Assembly (NCBI RefSeq): GCF_000801105.2
Contig: NC_079514.1
Coordinates: 5,828,001-5,892,000, forward strand
Length of the DNA stretch: 64,000 bases
Origin: Raphanus sativus
Taxonomy: Eukaryota > Streptophyta > Magnoliopsida > Brassicales > Brassicaceae
Reading direction: 5' to 3'
Made by a program: the position numbers and the translations under genes. Shown one piece after another: positions 10,210 to 21,086 of the stretch (position 1 is its first letter; each line of letters starts with the position of its first letter). The notes beneath the pieces are model-generated. The model saw only the letters and a list, made by a program, of their open reading frames with translations, was not told the origin of the DNA and did not search any database.

Positions 10210-10960
10210 AAGGCTTCACTGCTAAGATTTCGTCAGATACCTTCAACACCTTTAGCCCAATCGCCTCCTCATCACAACATATCGGATTGACGATAGGTCC
10301 GGACATTTTACCCGGACCCGAAGACCCGACCCAAAACCGACCCGAAAAAACTCGGTTCGGGTAGAAGTCGGCCCGATCAAATTACCCATCAGGTCTTGTC
10401 GTAGAGAACCCGCGGATCTGGATCCGACCCGACCCGAACCCGAAATCCGGCGGGTACCCGAATTAATAATGTAAATTAAATAAAATGAATCAAGGGGGAA
10501 TCGAAGATGCGTTATTTGTCTAAAGAGCAAGGGGGTCAACCAGTAGGAGACAACCAATTATTGTTTTATCTCGCATAGTTTAGTATATATACACATTTTA
10601 ATATACTAAAACAAACATTTTAAATAAAATTTCAAATATTTTCGGATATATTAATACTTTTAGATGTTTTTTTGTATTTTTAGATATTTTTTTAGGTCGA
10701 ACCGAACCCGATCCAAACCCGAACCAGAACCGTACCGATAAATTCTAGTTACCCGAATGGGTCCAACTATCTGAGACTCGACCCGACCCGACTTGACCCG
10801 AAACCGAAAATTTGAAATTACCCTATCGGGTCATGAACTCCTAGACCCAAAAGACCCGGACCCGAAAGGACCCGACCCAAACCCGACCCGACGACCCGAA
10901 TGCCGATGCCTAATTGACGATTTAACTCTCCGGTATTGCGGATAGACAATAAATTGGTAT
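10210..10960 (+). pseudogene. Decayed divergent F-box fragment (copy A side)
   Basis: After aaggcttcact and tttcgtcagata, the DNA resembles the start of the F-box gene (ccttcaacacctttagccc against the functional atggcttcacaaccgttag). The ATG is lost (ATA). After the inserted element (10295-10912), only actctccggtattgcggatagac remains, equivalent to the SPVLWID motif. It is a non-functional remnant; the counterpart at 16361-17345 preserves more. Confidence 0.65.
10295..10912. mobile_element. Non-autonomous Mutator-like element (9-bp target duplication), copy A
   Basis: A 618-bp block dense in imperfect CGGGT/ACCCG repeats, flanked by the direct repeat ATTGACGAT at 10286-10294 and 10913-10921. 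Its ends form a short imperfect inverted repeat, clearer in the second copy (see 16443-17083): AGRCCTGGGCATT. A 9-bp target duplication is characteristic of Mutator-like elements. No transposase is encoded. It interrupts the F-box remnant. Confidence 0.7.
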
Positions 10961-11006
10961 ATAAGAGATATGAGTCTGTATATTTGATGACAAAAAAAAG
11001 TATATA

Positions 11007-12040
11007 AGAGATTTTTTATAATTTAATAATAGAAAAATCTTATCAAAAGGAATAATAGTGATGAATACTATTGAATAGTTAGTCTCTAAGACCTTCTCCA
11101 ATCTATTTCTCTATTTTTTCTTTCTAAAAATAATTATTCTTATAAGATTCTTTATCTATTTTACAATTAACACTTTTTACTTATGAATGTTATAAATTGA
11201 TCCATTTCTTACACATTTTGATTTTTTCATGAAATTTCAGTATTATTTAAACTAAGAATTTTATTACAAAAATACACAATACAAAATAAAATAAAAAGAT
11301 ATTCACTAAAAATAAATATTGCTATATTTGACAAAAAATGACTAATTATCCATTCAAAAATGAGAAATGAAATATTTATCAAAGTTGTTGGAGTATTTTA
11401 TATAATTAGTATTTAGGTAGTGTTACAAAAAAATAAATCCCCTAAGAATGGTAAATATAAATTAATCAATTTTAATTATTTTGCTTTGACACACATTATA
11501 GAACGATGTGAAATCATTCAAAATATACATTTCCTTATATACATATGTAATTACCGAGACATATGTAATTATAAAATCAATCAACTTAAATTACGAATTG
11601 ATTGACAATTTTCAATATTTGTCCAATCAGATTAGGCAAACTTTCTTTATATAATTTTATGTCAACAAAAACTCCGTAGTTTACCAATAACTACACGTCA
11701 TTAAAGTACTAAAGGATGATTTGCAAAAATCAATCAATTTGCCATTAGAAAATTCATCCTTCATTTATGTATATAAATTAAATTCTATAATGGCTAAATA
11801 TCGATATATATTTTTCACAACATATATATAGACTTACGTCAGTATGGCGTTTATTAAAAACTAAATAGATCTTTGCATTTGTAGATCAAGCATCTAGAAT
11901 CTTCATACCTTGTGTGATTATTATTACGGAGTCTATATATGAAGATTCAACAAAGAGTACATAATAATATCAGTGATATCCATTGAGGAAATCTATATGC
12001 AATACCAAACATATAGATTGTACTAACTGAGGTTCATTTT
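11007..12040. repeat. Dispersed ~1 kb repeat, copy 1
   Basis: Nearly identical to 55812-56837 over the full length, from agattttttataatttaat to aactgaggttcat. Inside it, from 11100, TAA followed by GACCTTCTCCAATC resembles the ends of PIF/Harbinger-like MITEs (compare 62839). No coding capacity. The sharp ends and high identity show a transposable unit or a recent copy event, but I cannot name the family. Confidence 0.75.
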
Positions 12041-12881
12041 AGCACACAATATATAAAATTATCTAAAATACATATACTTCAGAAAAAGAATAAAAAAACT
12101 TTTTTAGTGATACTGTGTCTACACATTTTATCAAATCCAAATAAAAAGCATAAAAGTTATGAAACGATACCACCATTTTATCGCGAAGCTCAAGATTATA
12201 AAATTAAAAGTAAAAGAAGATATAATCAAATTGTAATATATAATAGATTAATAATTTTATACAAAATAAGACCACAATAAAAATAATAGATAATAAAAAT
12301 CAAAACAATTGTTAGGAAAAATATAATAAAATAAAGAAATATAAAAATAAATATAAAAACAAAAATATTTTTTTATATAAAAGATAGATGTTAACCCTTT
12401 AACAAAAAAAAATATAAAAGATATATGTTAAGTTATTCTAACAAAATAAATGTAGAATGTATTTTAAGTATTTATGTCAAGAATTCTAAAAAAACTATAA
12501 ACATAGATCCACAACTGTATAAAAATAAACTATATAGTTATATAGTCGAATAATAGACATACGATATAAAATAATGTAAGGAAAATGAATAAAAATAGAT
12601 AACTTCAAACTAAAAAAATAAATAAATAATTCTACACCATCAAAATAAAAACAGAATAAAATTTCAAATAAACAATCTTATTAATCATATAAACAATATA
12701 TTTAACGGTAATGAGAATGAAACTGAAGAAATAATAAAAATCAATAAAATAATGATTTATACTAATATAGAACAAAACATTTTAAAATAAAAACAAATAT
12801 TAAAAAAAATCAAAAATATTACTCTAACTATCTAAATTATTTTCAAACTATAATCCTGCCCTACGGGCGGGCCGACCCTAG
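12041..12881 (+). mobile_element. Helitron, 3' part (plus orientation)
   Basis: Ends in a GC hairpin (ctgccc-tac-gggcgg, 12855-12870) followed a few bases later by CTAG at 12878-12881 and a T, the canonical Helitron 3' terminus. The preceding ~450 bp or more match, in reverse complement, the DNA right of 52239, which has the same terminal hairpin. The 5' end was not found, so the left border is arbitrary. Very AT-rich, no protein. Confidence 0.7.
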
Positions 12882-13507
12882 TGTTATATAGATTCTTCAT
12901 AAAGTTTCGTAAGCCTGGATTTTGTAACCTTTCTCGGTAAATTACATAAAAGACTTATAAAGAGTCGCCATATAATTTCCTTACCTTATTTCTATAAAAA
13001 AACAATGTACACTACAAAGATCTTTCGTTTGTTTCATAAAAGCATATGTTATTAGCTTAATGAATATGATAAATCTTTACGTTTGTTTCACAAAACCTTT
13101 GGGTCAAAACATACTAAAATAGTATTATTAAAATTTTAATAGTTGATGAATGAATAAATAGGATAATTCATTTGATTGATAAACTGCCTAATTAACAATA
13201 TGTGTAATACACAAGTGAATTGATTTTAAAATATTTACTTTTAATAAAACTTTGTAGACTTATATTGTAAGTCGTAAGATAAAAAATGTATTGACTCAGT
13301 AAGAAAGGAAGCAAAATCAACCATTGTTTGTTTAAGAAACTTGTGTAAGCTATTGTAGATTTAGATGATTTTTATATTCGATTTTAATATAAATAATAAA
13401 ATTTAAATACTATATTTCAGTTTATCTCTTATTTATTTGATTAATCTTAATATTTTTATATTAATTATCTATTTTATTTTGATTTATATGTTATTTGTAT
13501 GTCTTGA
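12882..13507. other. Intergenic AT-rich DNA
   Basis: No gene, repeat end or structured element that I can support. Confidence 0.5.
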
Positions 13508-13660
13508 CCTACAAAGAGAAACCCCTATAGCTAGGGAGATCAATCATTCCTGAAACTTGGTAAGAACCAACGAGCTCTAGAGAACGAAACAGAGGAAGAA
13601 ACAAGTGGTGGTAGTTGTTCGACCTTCTTTGTATCGAGATTGACTACAAAGATTTCAGTT
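13508..13660 (-). pseudogene. F-box/DUF295 3'-end fragment
   Basis: Near-identical to the last ~45 codons and 3' flank of the intact gene at 14471 (stop codon at 13540-13542, residues equivalent to RARWFLPSFRND). The similarity ends abruptly at ~13660. It is a detached gene end, perhaps the one missing from the truncated copy at 8713-9431. Confidence 0.8.
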
Positions 13661-14447
13661 TCCATTTTTCTGCGGAAACTGATGTTTATCTTCCAAGCAT
13701 AAACCGTCATAAGATTTATAGGTTTTTAAGAAATCGTAAGTGGGCCACGAATCAAGTTTAGAACTCTTTGGGCCGTTTTTTGGTTCGAGACGTTTGTTAC
13801 GATTTCTCCGATAAAATTAAGTTTTCGCGGTTTCATCGTAGACCAAGCTGATGATCCCATTTAATCGAGAAATCAAGAAATAGTTGGTCATGGCTTGCGG
13901 AAGATTGCTATAAGGATAGTCGAGAACGCATAGTTGTAAGTGAAGCAAGCTTAAGCTAAGGACATGTAGTTTAGATATTGAAAAATGATGTCTATTTGTA
14001 AGTGAAGCTACACATTCACTCGAAGTGGATGCGGTGGAAAGCAACTCAATTCAGGAAACGAGACCTCATGAAGCATCAGATTATTTTTCGTGATTGATTT
14101 TGATCAGAAGTAACTAAATATCACAACATTAATTTCTGCAACGATTGATAGAAGCTGTAAAAGAGATGGTCACAGTTTCAGAATTACATCACAGAAAGTA
14201 GAGTTTTATCTCCTAATTTCTATTAATTATAGGTTCAAATATTTGTATCCTATCCATGTAATATTTTTTATACGCATAAACATTATATTCACGTAGTAGC
14301 AAACCCAGTCTCTATTCATAGGAACGGAACACATATGAGTGTGCACAAGAAGGAAAAAAGAAAAGAAATAGAAAGCTTGAAGACCAAGAAAATAGTACCA
14401 ATTATTAAAAAGCTTAAATTCAAAAAAAAAAAAAACAACAACAAAGA
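13661..14447. other. Unassigned spacer
   Basis: A 75-codon open frame on the minus strand (13817-14044), rich in Leu and Ser, is visible. It has no recognisable domain and no splice or start context that I trust. I treat the stretch as non-coding. Confidence 0.4.
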
Positions 14448-14470
14448 AGAGAAACCCCTATAGGTAGGGA

Positions 14471-15583
14471 TCAATCATTCCTGAAACTTGGTAGGAACCA
14501 ACGAGCTCTAGAGAATGAAACAGAGGAAGAAACAAGTGGTGGTAGTTGTTCAGCCTTCTTTGAATCGAGATTGAATACAAAGATTTCAGTGTCGCACTCG
14601 TACCAACCTATCTCATCGCCTGTGAAGTAAATGGAGTTACTAGTGATGCCATCCTGGTCCTTAGCAAGCACTGTAATACCCAAATCTAAAATAATCGCCT
14701 CATCTCCCAAAGAAAAAATTTCCTCCAGCCCATTTGATGAATCCATCTTGAAGATTTTAAAGTTCCATGTTTCGGACAAAAAAGGACTTTCGCTCTTAAC
14801 AATTAAGACATCTCCTCGTACAGTGACTACCACGTTCTCCCTCGTGCGAACCTCTTGGATATGATCTGGAATATCAGGCAATCTCATCCGACGACAGCTT
14901 AATATTTTTGGTTGTACGCGTCCCCCTCCTACGCTAACTCTGGAAACTTGCAGCGGAAATTCACCAGAAAAGTCGAAAATACGCAGTTCATCATCGGCGA
15001 GACAATAGAGTTTGTGATCTTTGAATACCATGTCATCTTGGATGCCTTCCGAGATTTGTTTCCACGATTTATCACCTTTCTTCAAATAAAGTAGAGTATC
15101 TCCTATGACAAGGTAATCTTTGGTTTTCTCGTCTATCCACAATATCGGAGAGTCAAATCGTTGATCCCAAATAGGAGGTAGATTGATTCTCTCGCGGGTT
15201 AAGAGATTTAAAATATAAACAGGGTTTTCCTTGTTTTTCAAACTAGGATCCATCAAAAGCCAGCTTCTACATGTCGCCAGACAATGGATTTCTGTAAAGT
15301 CGTCGGCAAGATGTTGAGTTTTGTAGAGCTTTTCTTCTTTATCTTCAGGATTGAACAAGAGACAGTAATTCTTTTCCTCAGGGAATAGAATCATCCAAGG
15401 GATCTTATTGTTTGGCTTTGATTTTCTCGAAGCAGATCCCCATGATGAACAAACTGATTTAGCCCTTTCGAAATCGGCAAATCCAAGGCGCTCCAAGATC
15501 AGCTGCATGAGATCTAGAGGAAGCTCGGACCAGCAATGAGATTTTGGAGGAGATTGGGCTAAGGCTAACGGTTGTGAAGCCAT
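14471..15583 (-). CDS. F-box/DUF295 family protein (intact)
   Basis: Single-exon gene, 370 aa from MASQPLALAQ. An in-frame ATG 84 bases upstream would add 28 residues, but the paralogues support the internal start. The F-box is at residues ~17-55 (SELPLDLMQLILERLGFADF, then ERAKSVCSSWGSA). It is followed by a DUF295-type domain with ILWIDEKTKDYLVIG, LYCLADDELRIFDFSG and the conserved end SFSRARWFLPSF. F-box proteins link SKP1/CUL1 ubiquitin ligases to targets; the target here is unknown. It is the intact member of a duplicated pair with 8713-9431 and diverges from a decayed F-box remnant. DUF295 genes often form large, fast-evolving tandem families in Brassicaceae. No defects seen. Confidence 0.92.
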   Translation of the reverse strand: MASQPLALAQSPPKSHCWSELPLDLMQLILERLGFADFERAKSVCSSWGSASRKSKPNNKIPWMILFPEEKNYCLLFNPEDKEEKLYKTQHLADDFTEIHCLATCRSWLLMDPSLKNKENPVYILNLLTRERINLPPIWDQRFDSPILWIDEKTKDYLVIGDTLLYLKKGDKSWKQISEGIQDDMVFKDHKLYCLADDELRIFDFSGEFPLQVSRVSVGGGRVQPKILSCRRMRLPDIPDHIQEVRTRENVVVTVRGDVLIVKSESPFLSETWNFKIFKMDSSNGLEEIFSLGDEAIILDLGITVLAKDQDGITSNSIYFTGDEIGWYECDTEIFVFNLDSKKAEQLPPLVSSSVSFSRARWFLPSFRND

Positions 15584-15667
15584 CTGACGAAACCTTAACG
15601 ACCAAGCTTCAATTTTTTGGGATATAATATTAGTTTTCACTCTCTCAAAAACCTTAATTTGATGCAT

Positions 15668-16360
15668 ATATATAATAACAAAAAAAAAACTTTATAATAT
15701 ATTAAAAGATAATTACTCCATATCTTTAAATAGCCTACAGCTTCATTTTTAAAGAAACAAAAAATGTTGTATTTTGGCAATAATCATTTATTTGTTTGTC
15801 TAATGATTACAAATCTCGAAAACTTTAATTTATGCATGTCAATAAGACATATGTATATAGTAAATAATTTTAATTTATAAACAGAAAATCATATTTGTTA
15901 CTTTTTAGAAAAGAGAATCATGGATACCATGTACATAAGATTAATTTATGCATATAGTAAGTTCATAATCTAGTACTATTTTCATTTTTTCCAAAATTCA
16001 TCAAATTCTAATTAAGAATATAATATTATCATTATTTGAAAAAAAATTCCAGTTCTAAATAAGTATATAATATCCCAAAATAATGAATCATAGATTTATT
16101 GTAGACTTGCATGTCTCATTAGGATCTTATACAACTCATCTTTCCAAATAATAAAAATCTCATTTAAAAAGAAGGAGATTCTTGTCCATTTTAGATTGTA
16201 GACGACCACACCATAATGATAATATATATTCATCATAATGATCTACAAATTCTGCGTATAAATAAAAAAATTACTATATACATATGTCTTATGGACTCAT
16301 CAAATTAAGTTTTTTGAGAGAGTGAAAACTAAAAATATAATATTTTCTCCTAAACTGAAG
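15668..16360. other. Bidirectional AT-rich spacer, second copy
   Basis: Same as 9516-10209: probable promoter region of the intact F-box gene on the left, with the decayed divergent copy on the right. No coding potential. Confidence 0.6.
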
Positions 16361-17345
16361 GCTTCACTGCTAAGATTTCGTCAGATACCTTCAACACCTT
16401 TAGCCCAGTCGCCTCCTCATCACAACATATCGGAATGACGATAGACCTGGGCATTTTACCCGGACTCGAAGACCCAACCCGAAACCGACCCGAAAAATTC
16501 AGTCCGGGTAGAAATCGGCCCGATCAAATTACCCTATCGGGTCTTGTCGTAGAGGACCCGCGGATCTTGGATCCGACCCGACTCGAACCCGAAATCCGGC
16601 GGGTACCCGAATTAATAATGTAAATTACCCAAATTAATAATGTAAATTAAATAAAATGAATCGAAGGAGAATCGAAGATGAGTTATTTGTCTACAGATCA
16701 AGGGGGTCAACCAGTAGGAGACAACTAATTATTGTTTTATCTCGCATAGTTTAGTATATATACACATTTTAATATACTAAAAACAAAAATTTTAAATAAA
16801 ATTTCAAATATTTTCGGATATATTAATATTTCAGATGTTTTTTTGTATTTTTAGGTATTTTTTAGGTTGAATCCGAACCGAATCCGATCCGAACCCGAAC
16901 CAGAACCGTAGCGATAAATTCTAGTTACCCGAATGGGTCCAACTATCTGAGACCCGACCCGACCCGACCCGAAACCGAAAATTTGAAATTACCCTATCGA
17001 ATTTTAAACTCCTAGACCCGAAAGACCCGGATCCGAAAGGACCCGACCCAAACCCGACCCAACGACCCGAATGCCCAGGCCTAATTGACGATTTAACTCT
17101 CCGGTACTGTGGATAGACGATAAAACGATTACCTTGTTAAATGGTTATTGGAGCAACTCTAGTTTATTTGAAGAAAGGTTATAACTCGTGGAAACAAATC
17201 TCGGAAGGGCATCCAAGAAGACTTGTTAAATGCTCTATTGTCTCACCAATGATAAACTCCGTATTTTCGACTTTTCTGGTGAATTTCCGCTACAATTGTT
17301 TAGAGTTAGCGTAGGAGGGGGATGCGTAAAACTAGGAAAAAGAGG
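16361..17345 (+). pseudogene. Decayed divergent F-box gene (copy B side)
   Basis: The N-terminal remnant (about 16361-16442) is followed by the Mutator-like element and then, from ~17093, by recognisable DUF295 coding: SPVLWIDDK, LYCLTNDKLRIFDFSGEFPL and FRVSVGGG, in shifting frames with stops and a large internal deletion. Orientation is opposite to the intact gene at 14471, with shared upstream DNA, so the two are an inverted pair. No function is possible as it stands. Confidence 0.8.
16443..17083. mobile_element. Non-autonomous Mutator-like element, copy B
   Basis: A 641-bp CCCGAA-rich element. It starts AGACCTGGGCATT and ends with AATGCCCAGGCCTA (reverse complement TAGGCCTGGGCATT), giving near-perfect short inverted ends. 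It is flanked by AATGACGAT (16434-16442) and ATTGACGAT (17084-17092). It occupies the same site as 10295-10912, so insertion preceded the segmental duplication. Confidence 0.75.
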
Positions 17346-17733
17346 ATAGAGATATGTTAACAATCTTATGTGTTCCTACGAATCATAGACTGGGTTTGCT
17401 ACTATGTGCAGGGCCGGCTACTATGTATTGTGATATAATATTTATGCGAATACAAAAATAAAAAAATTGGATAGGACACAAATATATGAACCTACAATTA
17501 ATATTTTTTAAATGTCACTATGATGAATACTGATCGATTGATTTTTCTAAATTCAGAAAACTGCTAGGGTAAAAAAACAGTAGTCTTATTTAAAGGGTAA
17601 CCAATAACCCTTAACTAAATATATGAGAGTTGCCTACGTCTCTAATTTATCTTAGAGGTGGAGTTTGCTCTTTAAAAACTTTCTCCAATAGAAAGAAAGA
17701 AAACGAACCTTATATTCTCCCATATTACGCCTG
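17346..17733. other. Spacer and F-box promoter
   Basis: From ~17570, the DNA (agggtaaccaataacccttaa ... ctccaatagaaagaaagaaaacgaa) is paralogous to 41060-41248 upstream of the intact F-box gene at 41249. It is therefore the former promoter and leader of the interrupted gene. Confidence 0.6.
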
Positions 17734-18097
17734 ATGTCCTCTAACGTTGTCTCTGCAATGGTAGTCACTCCATCAGGACCAAAAAGAAATCTCCATTGCT
17801 GGTCCGAGCTTCCTCTAGATCTCATGCGATTGGTCTTCCAGCGCCTTGGATTTGCTGATTTCCAACGAAATCCGTTTGTCCATCATGGCGATCCGCTTCG
17901 AGACTATCTAAGCCAAACAATCAAGTCCCTTGGTTGTTTCTAATTCCGAAGGACGAGAACTACGGTCTCTTGTTCAATCCTGAAGAAAAAGACAAGTTTT
18001 ACAAAACTCAAGATCTCGGCAACGACTTTGGAATGAGTTCTTGTGTGGCGACATATAAAAGCTGGCTTTTGATGATAACTTATACTGAGGAGGTTTG

Positions 18098-18330
18098 TAT
18101 TGGGAGATCTAGAAGATCGACATAATTCAATGGTCAAAATTAGGATATACATCAATATATTAGAATAGGAAATTTATCATTATCTATTATATACTATTCC
18201 ATATTAGTTTAGAAAACCAGGTTGATTTATTCTTAATATAAACTATGTCTCTTGTAACATTATTTGGATGAGAGTCTAATATAATTCTTCCATAAACATT
18301 TTTGTGTTCTCTACTTTCATCAATTTGTCA
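18098..18330 (+). repeat. 5' LTR of the Copia element
   Basis: Begins TATTGGGAGATCTAGAAG (the usual TG may be the preceding bases, shared with the target) and ends CAATTTGTCA. Contains a TATA-like ttcttaatataaac. Matches the split 3' LTR nearly base for base. Confidence 0.85.
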
Positions 18331-18343
18331 TGTTATCAGAGCC
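18331..18343 (+). other. Primer binding site (initiator tRNA-Met)
   Basis: TGTTATCAGAGCC directly follows the LTR and matches the standard plant PBS TGGTATCAGAGC, complementary to the 3' end of initiator tRNA-Met, with one mismatch. Confidence 0.9.
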
Positions 18344-18389
18344 TAAACAAAACTCTCCAGAAAAATTAAATCTTGTTGTTCTAGCAAAT

Positions 18390-18770
18390 TGCAGATCAAC
18401 TATTCTATTCTCTTTTTCTTTGTTTCTCGATTTGAAGCATAGAAATTCATTCATCGATTCAAATATTCATTCATCAACGAATTTCATATGGCTATTAGTT
18501 CACGAAAGATTCATATTTCTTGACGGCAGTCTACCAGCAGCCGATTCAGCCTACTGTGAAGATTGGACAGCAAACAATCATCTCGTTGTAGGATGGATAA
18601 AACAAACAATCAAATCAAAATCCGATCATCTATCTCAACTCGTAAAGAGTTACGAGACATTCATCAAGCTTCTGCAACATGAACAACCATCGTTGATTCA
18701 CAAGCCTTTGAATTATTTCTACTACTATATTCTAAAGATTGTCCAATCTCATACGTGTTACCATGTATGA
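18390..18770 (+). pseudogene. Copia gag remnant
   Basis: Broken coding sequence in the small internal region. Best-preserved stretch: FLDGSLPAADSAYCEDWTAN and then HLVVGWIKQTI, similar to the N-terminal part of Copia gag proteins (F-DGSLP ... W---N--V--W). Out of frame upstream; no protease, integrase or RT. Confidence 0.65.
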
Positions 18771-18783
18771 GCTTGAGAGAGAG
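18771..18783 (+). other. Polypurine tract of the Copia element
   Basis: Purine-rich gcttgagagagag immediately before the 3' LTR start TATTGGGAG. Confidence 0.7.
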
Positions 18784-19331
18784 TATTGGGAGATCTAGAA
18801 GATCGACCTAATCCAATGATCAATATTAGGATATACATCAATATATTAGAATAGGAAACTTATCATTATCTATTATATATTACTAGGTGATAACCTGCGC
18901 CTTGCGCAGGATGAAAGAATTTAATAAAAATTATAATTTTAAATATATAAGTATTAGAAAGGTAAAAATCATAAGCACAAATATTACATATTATTTCATG
19001 TTAAAAGATTCAACGATTGTGGATATATAAAAAAAAAGTAAGCTTCCGAATTTTTAAATCTTGTGTTATTTGTTTTGTGTGGTTGAAGTATAGTTCGTAG
19101 AAGTAAATCTATAAGAGTAACCAAAAACTTATATAAAATTAATGAAATCCGCCATTGATGGTTTTCTAGTGTACTTCTAGTTTTGTTAATAATGATTTAA
19201 AAGTGATGTGATGAGAAAATGTGTTTAAACTGCTGTATGTTTAGGGTTTTAATGATGAAAACAAATCGCCAAAATTATAGTAAATATTTACTAATTGATA
19301 TTCTTAAACTTACTGTACAAATTTACTTTAG

Positions 19332-20125
19332 AACTTGCCTTAACACATGTTGTAATAAAAAATGCAACTCTCAAATTACGCAAAATTTGGATTTCGAATT
19401 GTATATGAAATGTGTTTCTCAGTGACTATAATTGAGGAAAATTACCTGATGGTTTTAAAAAAATTAATTAATGAAGATTATGAATTGATTCCAAACTTAA
19501 CTCCAAAATTTTAGATCTAACTGATATGTTTGTAAAATAAATCAATGAATCAAATACATATTTTGCCTGGAAAGAAAAACATAATCAAAGATTATGCAAT
19601 GTTTACGGAAATTTAATGTATTTTCCTAAATAATTGTCGATTTTAATTTTTATTTTAACTGAGACTAATAATTTTGAACATATATGTAGTTTCAAATTTT
19701 GCATAGTTTTATGATTAGTCGAATCCAAAAATTAAATCATTCCAATATAATATTTTGTAGTAGGTACATACCTCTTTCATTAGTTTTTCGTCTCACATCG
19801 TAAAAGATGATTTATGCATAATTTGATCATGATCTTCAAAGTATTAAAATATTAACAAAATATTTGAAAACTTACCTTAACACATGTTGTAATAAAAAAA
19901 CACAGCTCTCAGATTACGCAAAATTTGAATCTCGAAGTGTATATGGAAATTTGTTTCTCAACAGCTATAATTGAGGAAAATTAGTTGATTATTTTTTTAA
20001 AAAAAATCAGTTAGTGAAGATTATGAATTGATTCCAAACTTGACTCCAAAATGCTAGATCTGATTGATACGTTTATAAAAATAATCAATGAATTGAATAT
20101 ATATTTTAGATAGAAACAATTATAG
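19332..20125. repeat. Internal direct repeat in the Helitron
   Basis: About 260 bp at 19332-19590 (cttaacacatgttgtaata ... aattgaggaaaatta ...) recurs at 19865-20125 with ~85-90% identity by eye, spaced ~535 bp apart. Non-coding. Confidence 0.8.
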
Positions 20126-21086
20126 ACAATATTTCGGTCAAACATATTGAATTGCATACCATATTTAGTTTGAAAAAGAATGAGATGGAGTAAAAAACAC
20201 GTAGATCACGTATTATATACGAAGTTTTTATTATAACATATAGATTGATATACAAATTTTATAATATTAAAAAAAATTGTAACTAATGAATTTTGTAAAG
20301 AATAAAAGTTTACGTAATATATTATATTTTAAAACATTTACAATTAAATACTATACAATATTGTTGAGTATACTAAAAATGACCATAACGTTTATTCTAC
20401 AGATTTTCGAAAGGTTAGGTGGGTCACATATATTCCATAACATATGCTAACATATATCCCTAATTTTTTATGTTTAATTAATTTAAATTACTATTTTTTT
20501 AAAAAAAATATGTAATTGTATTTGGTGTAATATGATTTAAGTTTACATTAGTAAATAAACTAAATAGACATACAATTTTATACGCAAATTTATATAAATT
20601 GAGATTAAACGAAAAGATATGAGTTTTTATTGCTTCCATAAGATAAAAAGAAACATTGGCAACATAATAGTAAAAGCTCAAATGAAAATCCGAAAAGACA
20701 ATGCGTACTAAAAATTTTAAAGACAACAACTCCTGTGAAAAGTAGCTCAAGATCTCTCTATTAGCTCAAAAAAATAACTCTTCATCTGCAATGCTAAAAA
20801 AAAGTTTAAAACAATATAAATTAAACATTGTACAAAACAATATAAATCTGAATTCAAAAACATTGAGGTAACTAAAAGTTTTAATATCTAAAAAAAATAT
20901 TACTGTCTTCTGAGATCATCAATTTCTGGTAAATCATTGGGCTCAAACAGAACCTGGGAAAATCCATCTATGTTTGTCAATTTCTTGAATCAACATTTTC
21001 ATACATATTTGGAAATTTTAAGAAATTTCAGCAAAATAATATCAGCCCTACCAACCTTTTTTTTTTGTTTCTACACTACATTACCT

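Larger units (their letters stand above)
8713..10950. repeat. Segmental direct duplication, copy A
   Basis: About 2.2 kb that matches 14890-17115 almost base for base. It includes F-box coding sequence, the AT-rich bidirectional spacer and the inserted Mutator-like element with the same target site. Copy A ends on the left at the retrotransposon LTR and on the right soon after ggatagacaata. Differences are small indels, a 27-bp N-terminal insertion in the F-box frame, and scattered substitutions. Origin by unequal crossing-over or local duplication is inferred. Confidence 0.9.
14890..17115. repeat. Segmental direct duplication, copy B
   Basis: Partner of 8713-10950. On the left it continues into the intact F-box 3' half. 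On the right it continues further than copy A into the divergent F-box remnant. Copy B therefore looks like the more complete ancestor and copy A the trimmed one. Confidence 0.9.

Noticed and set aside
13817..14044. 75-codon Leu/Ser-rich frame as a resistance-gene piece
   Set aside because: No NB-ARC, TIR or regular LRR spacing; similarity only in composition.
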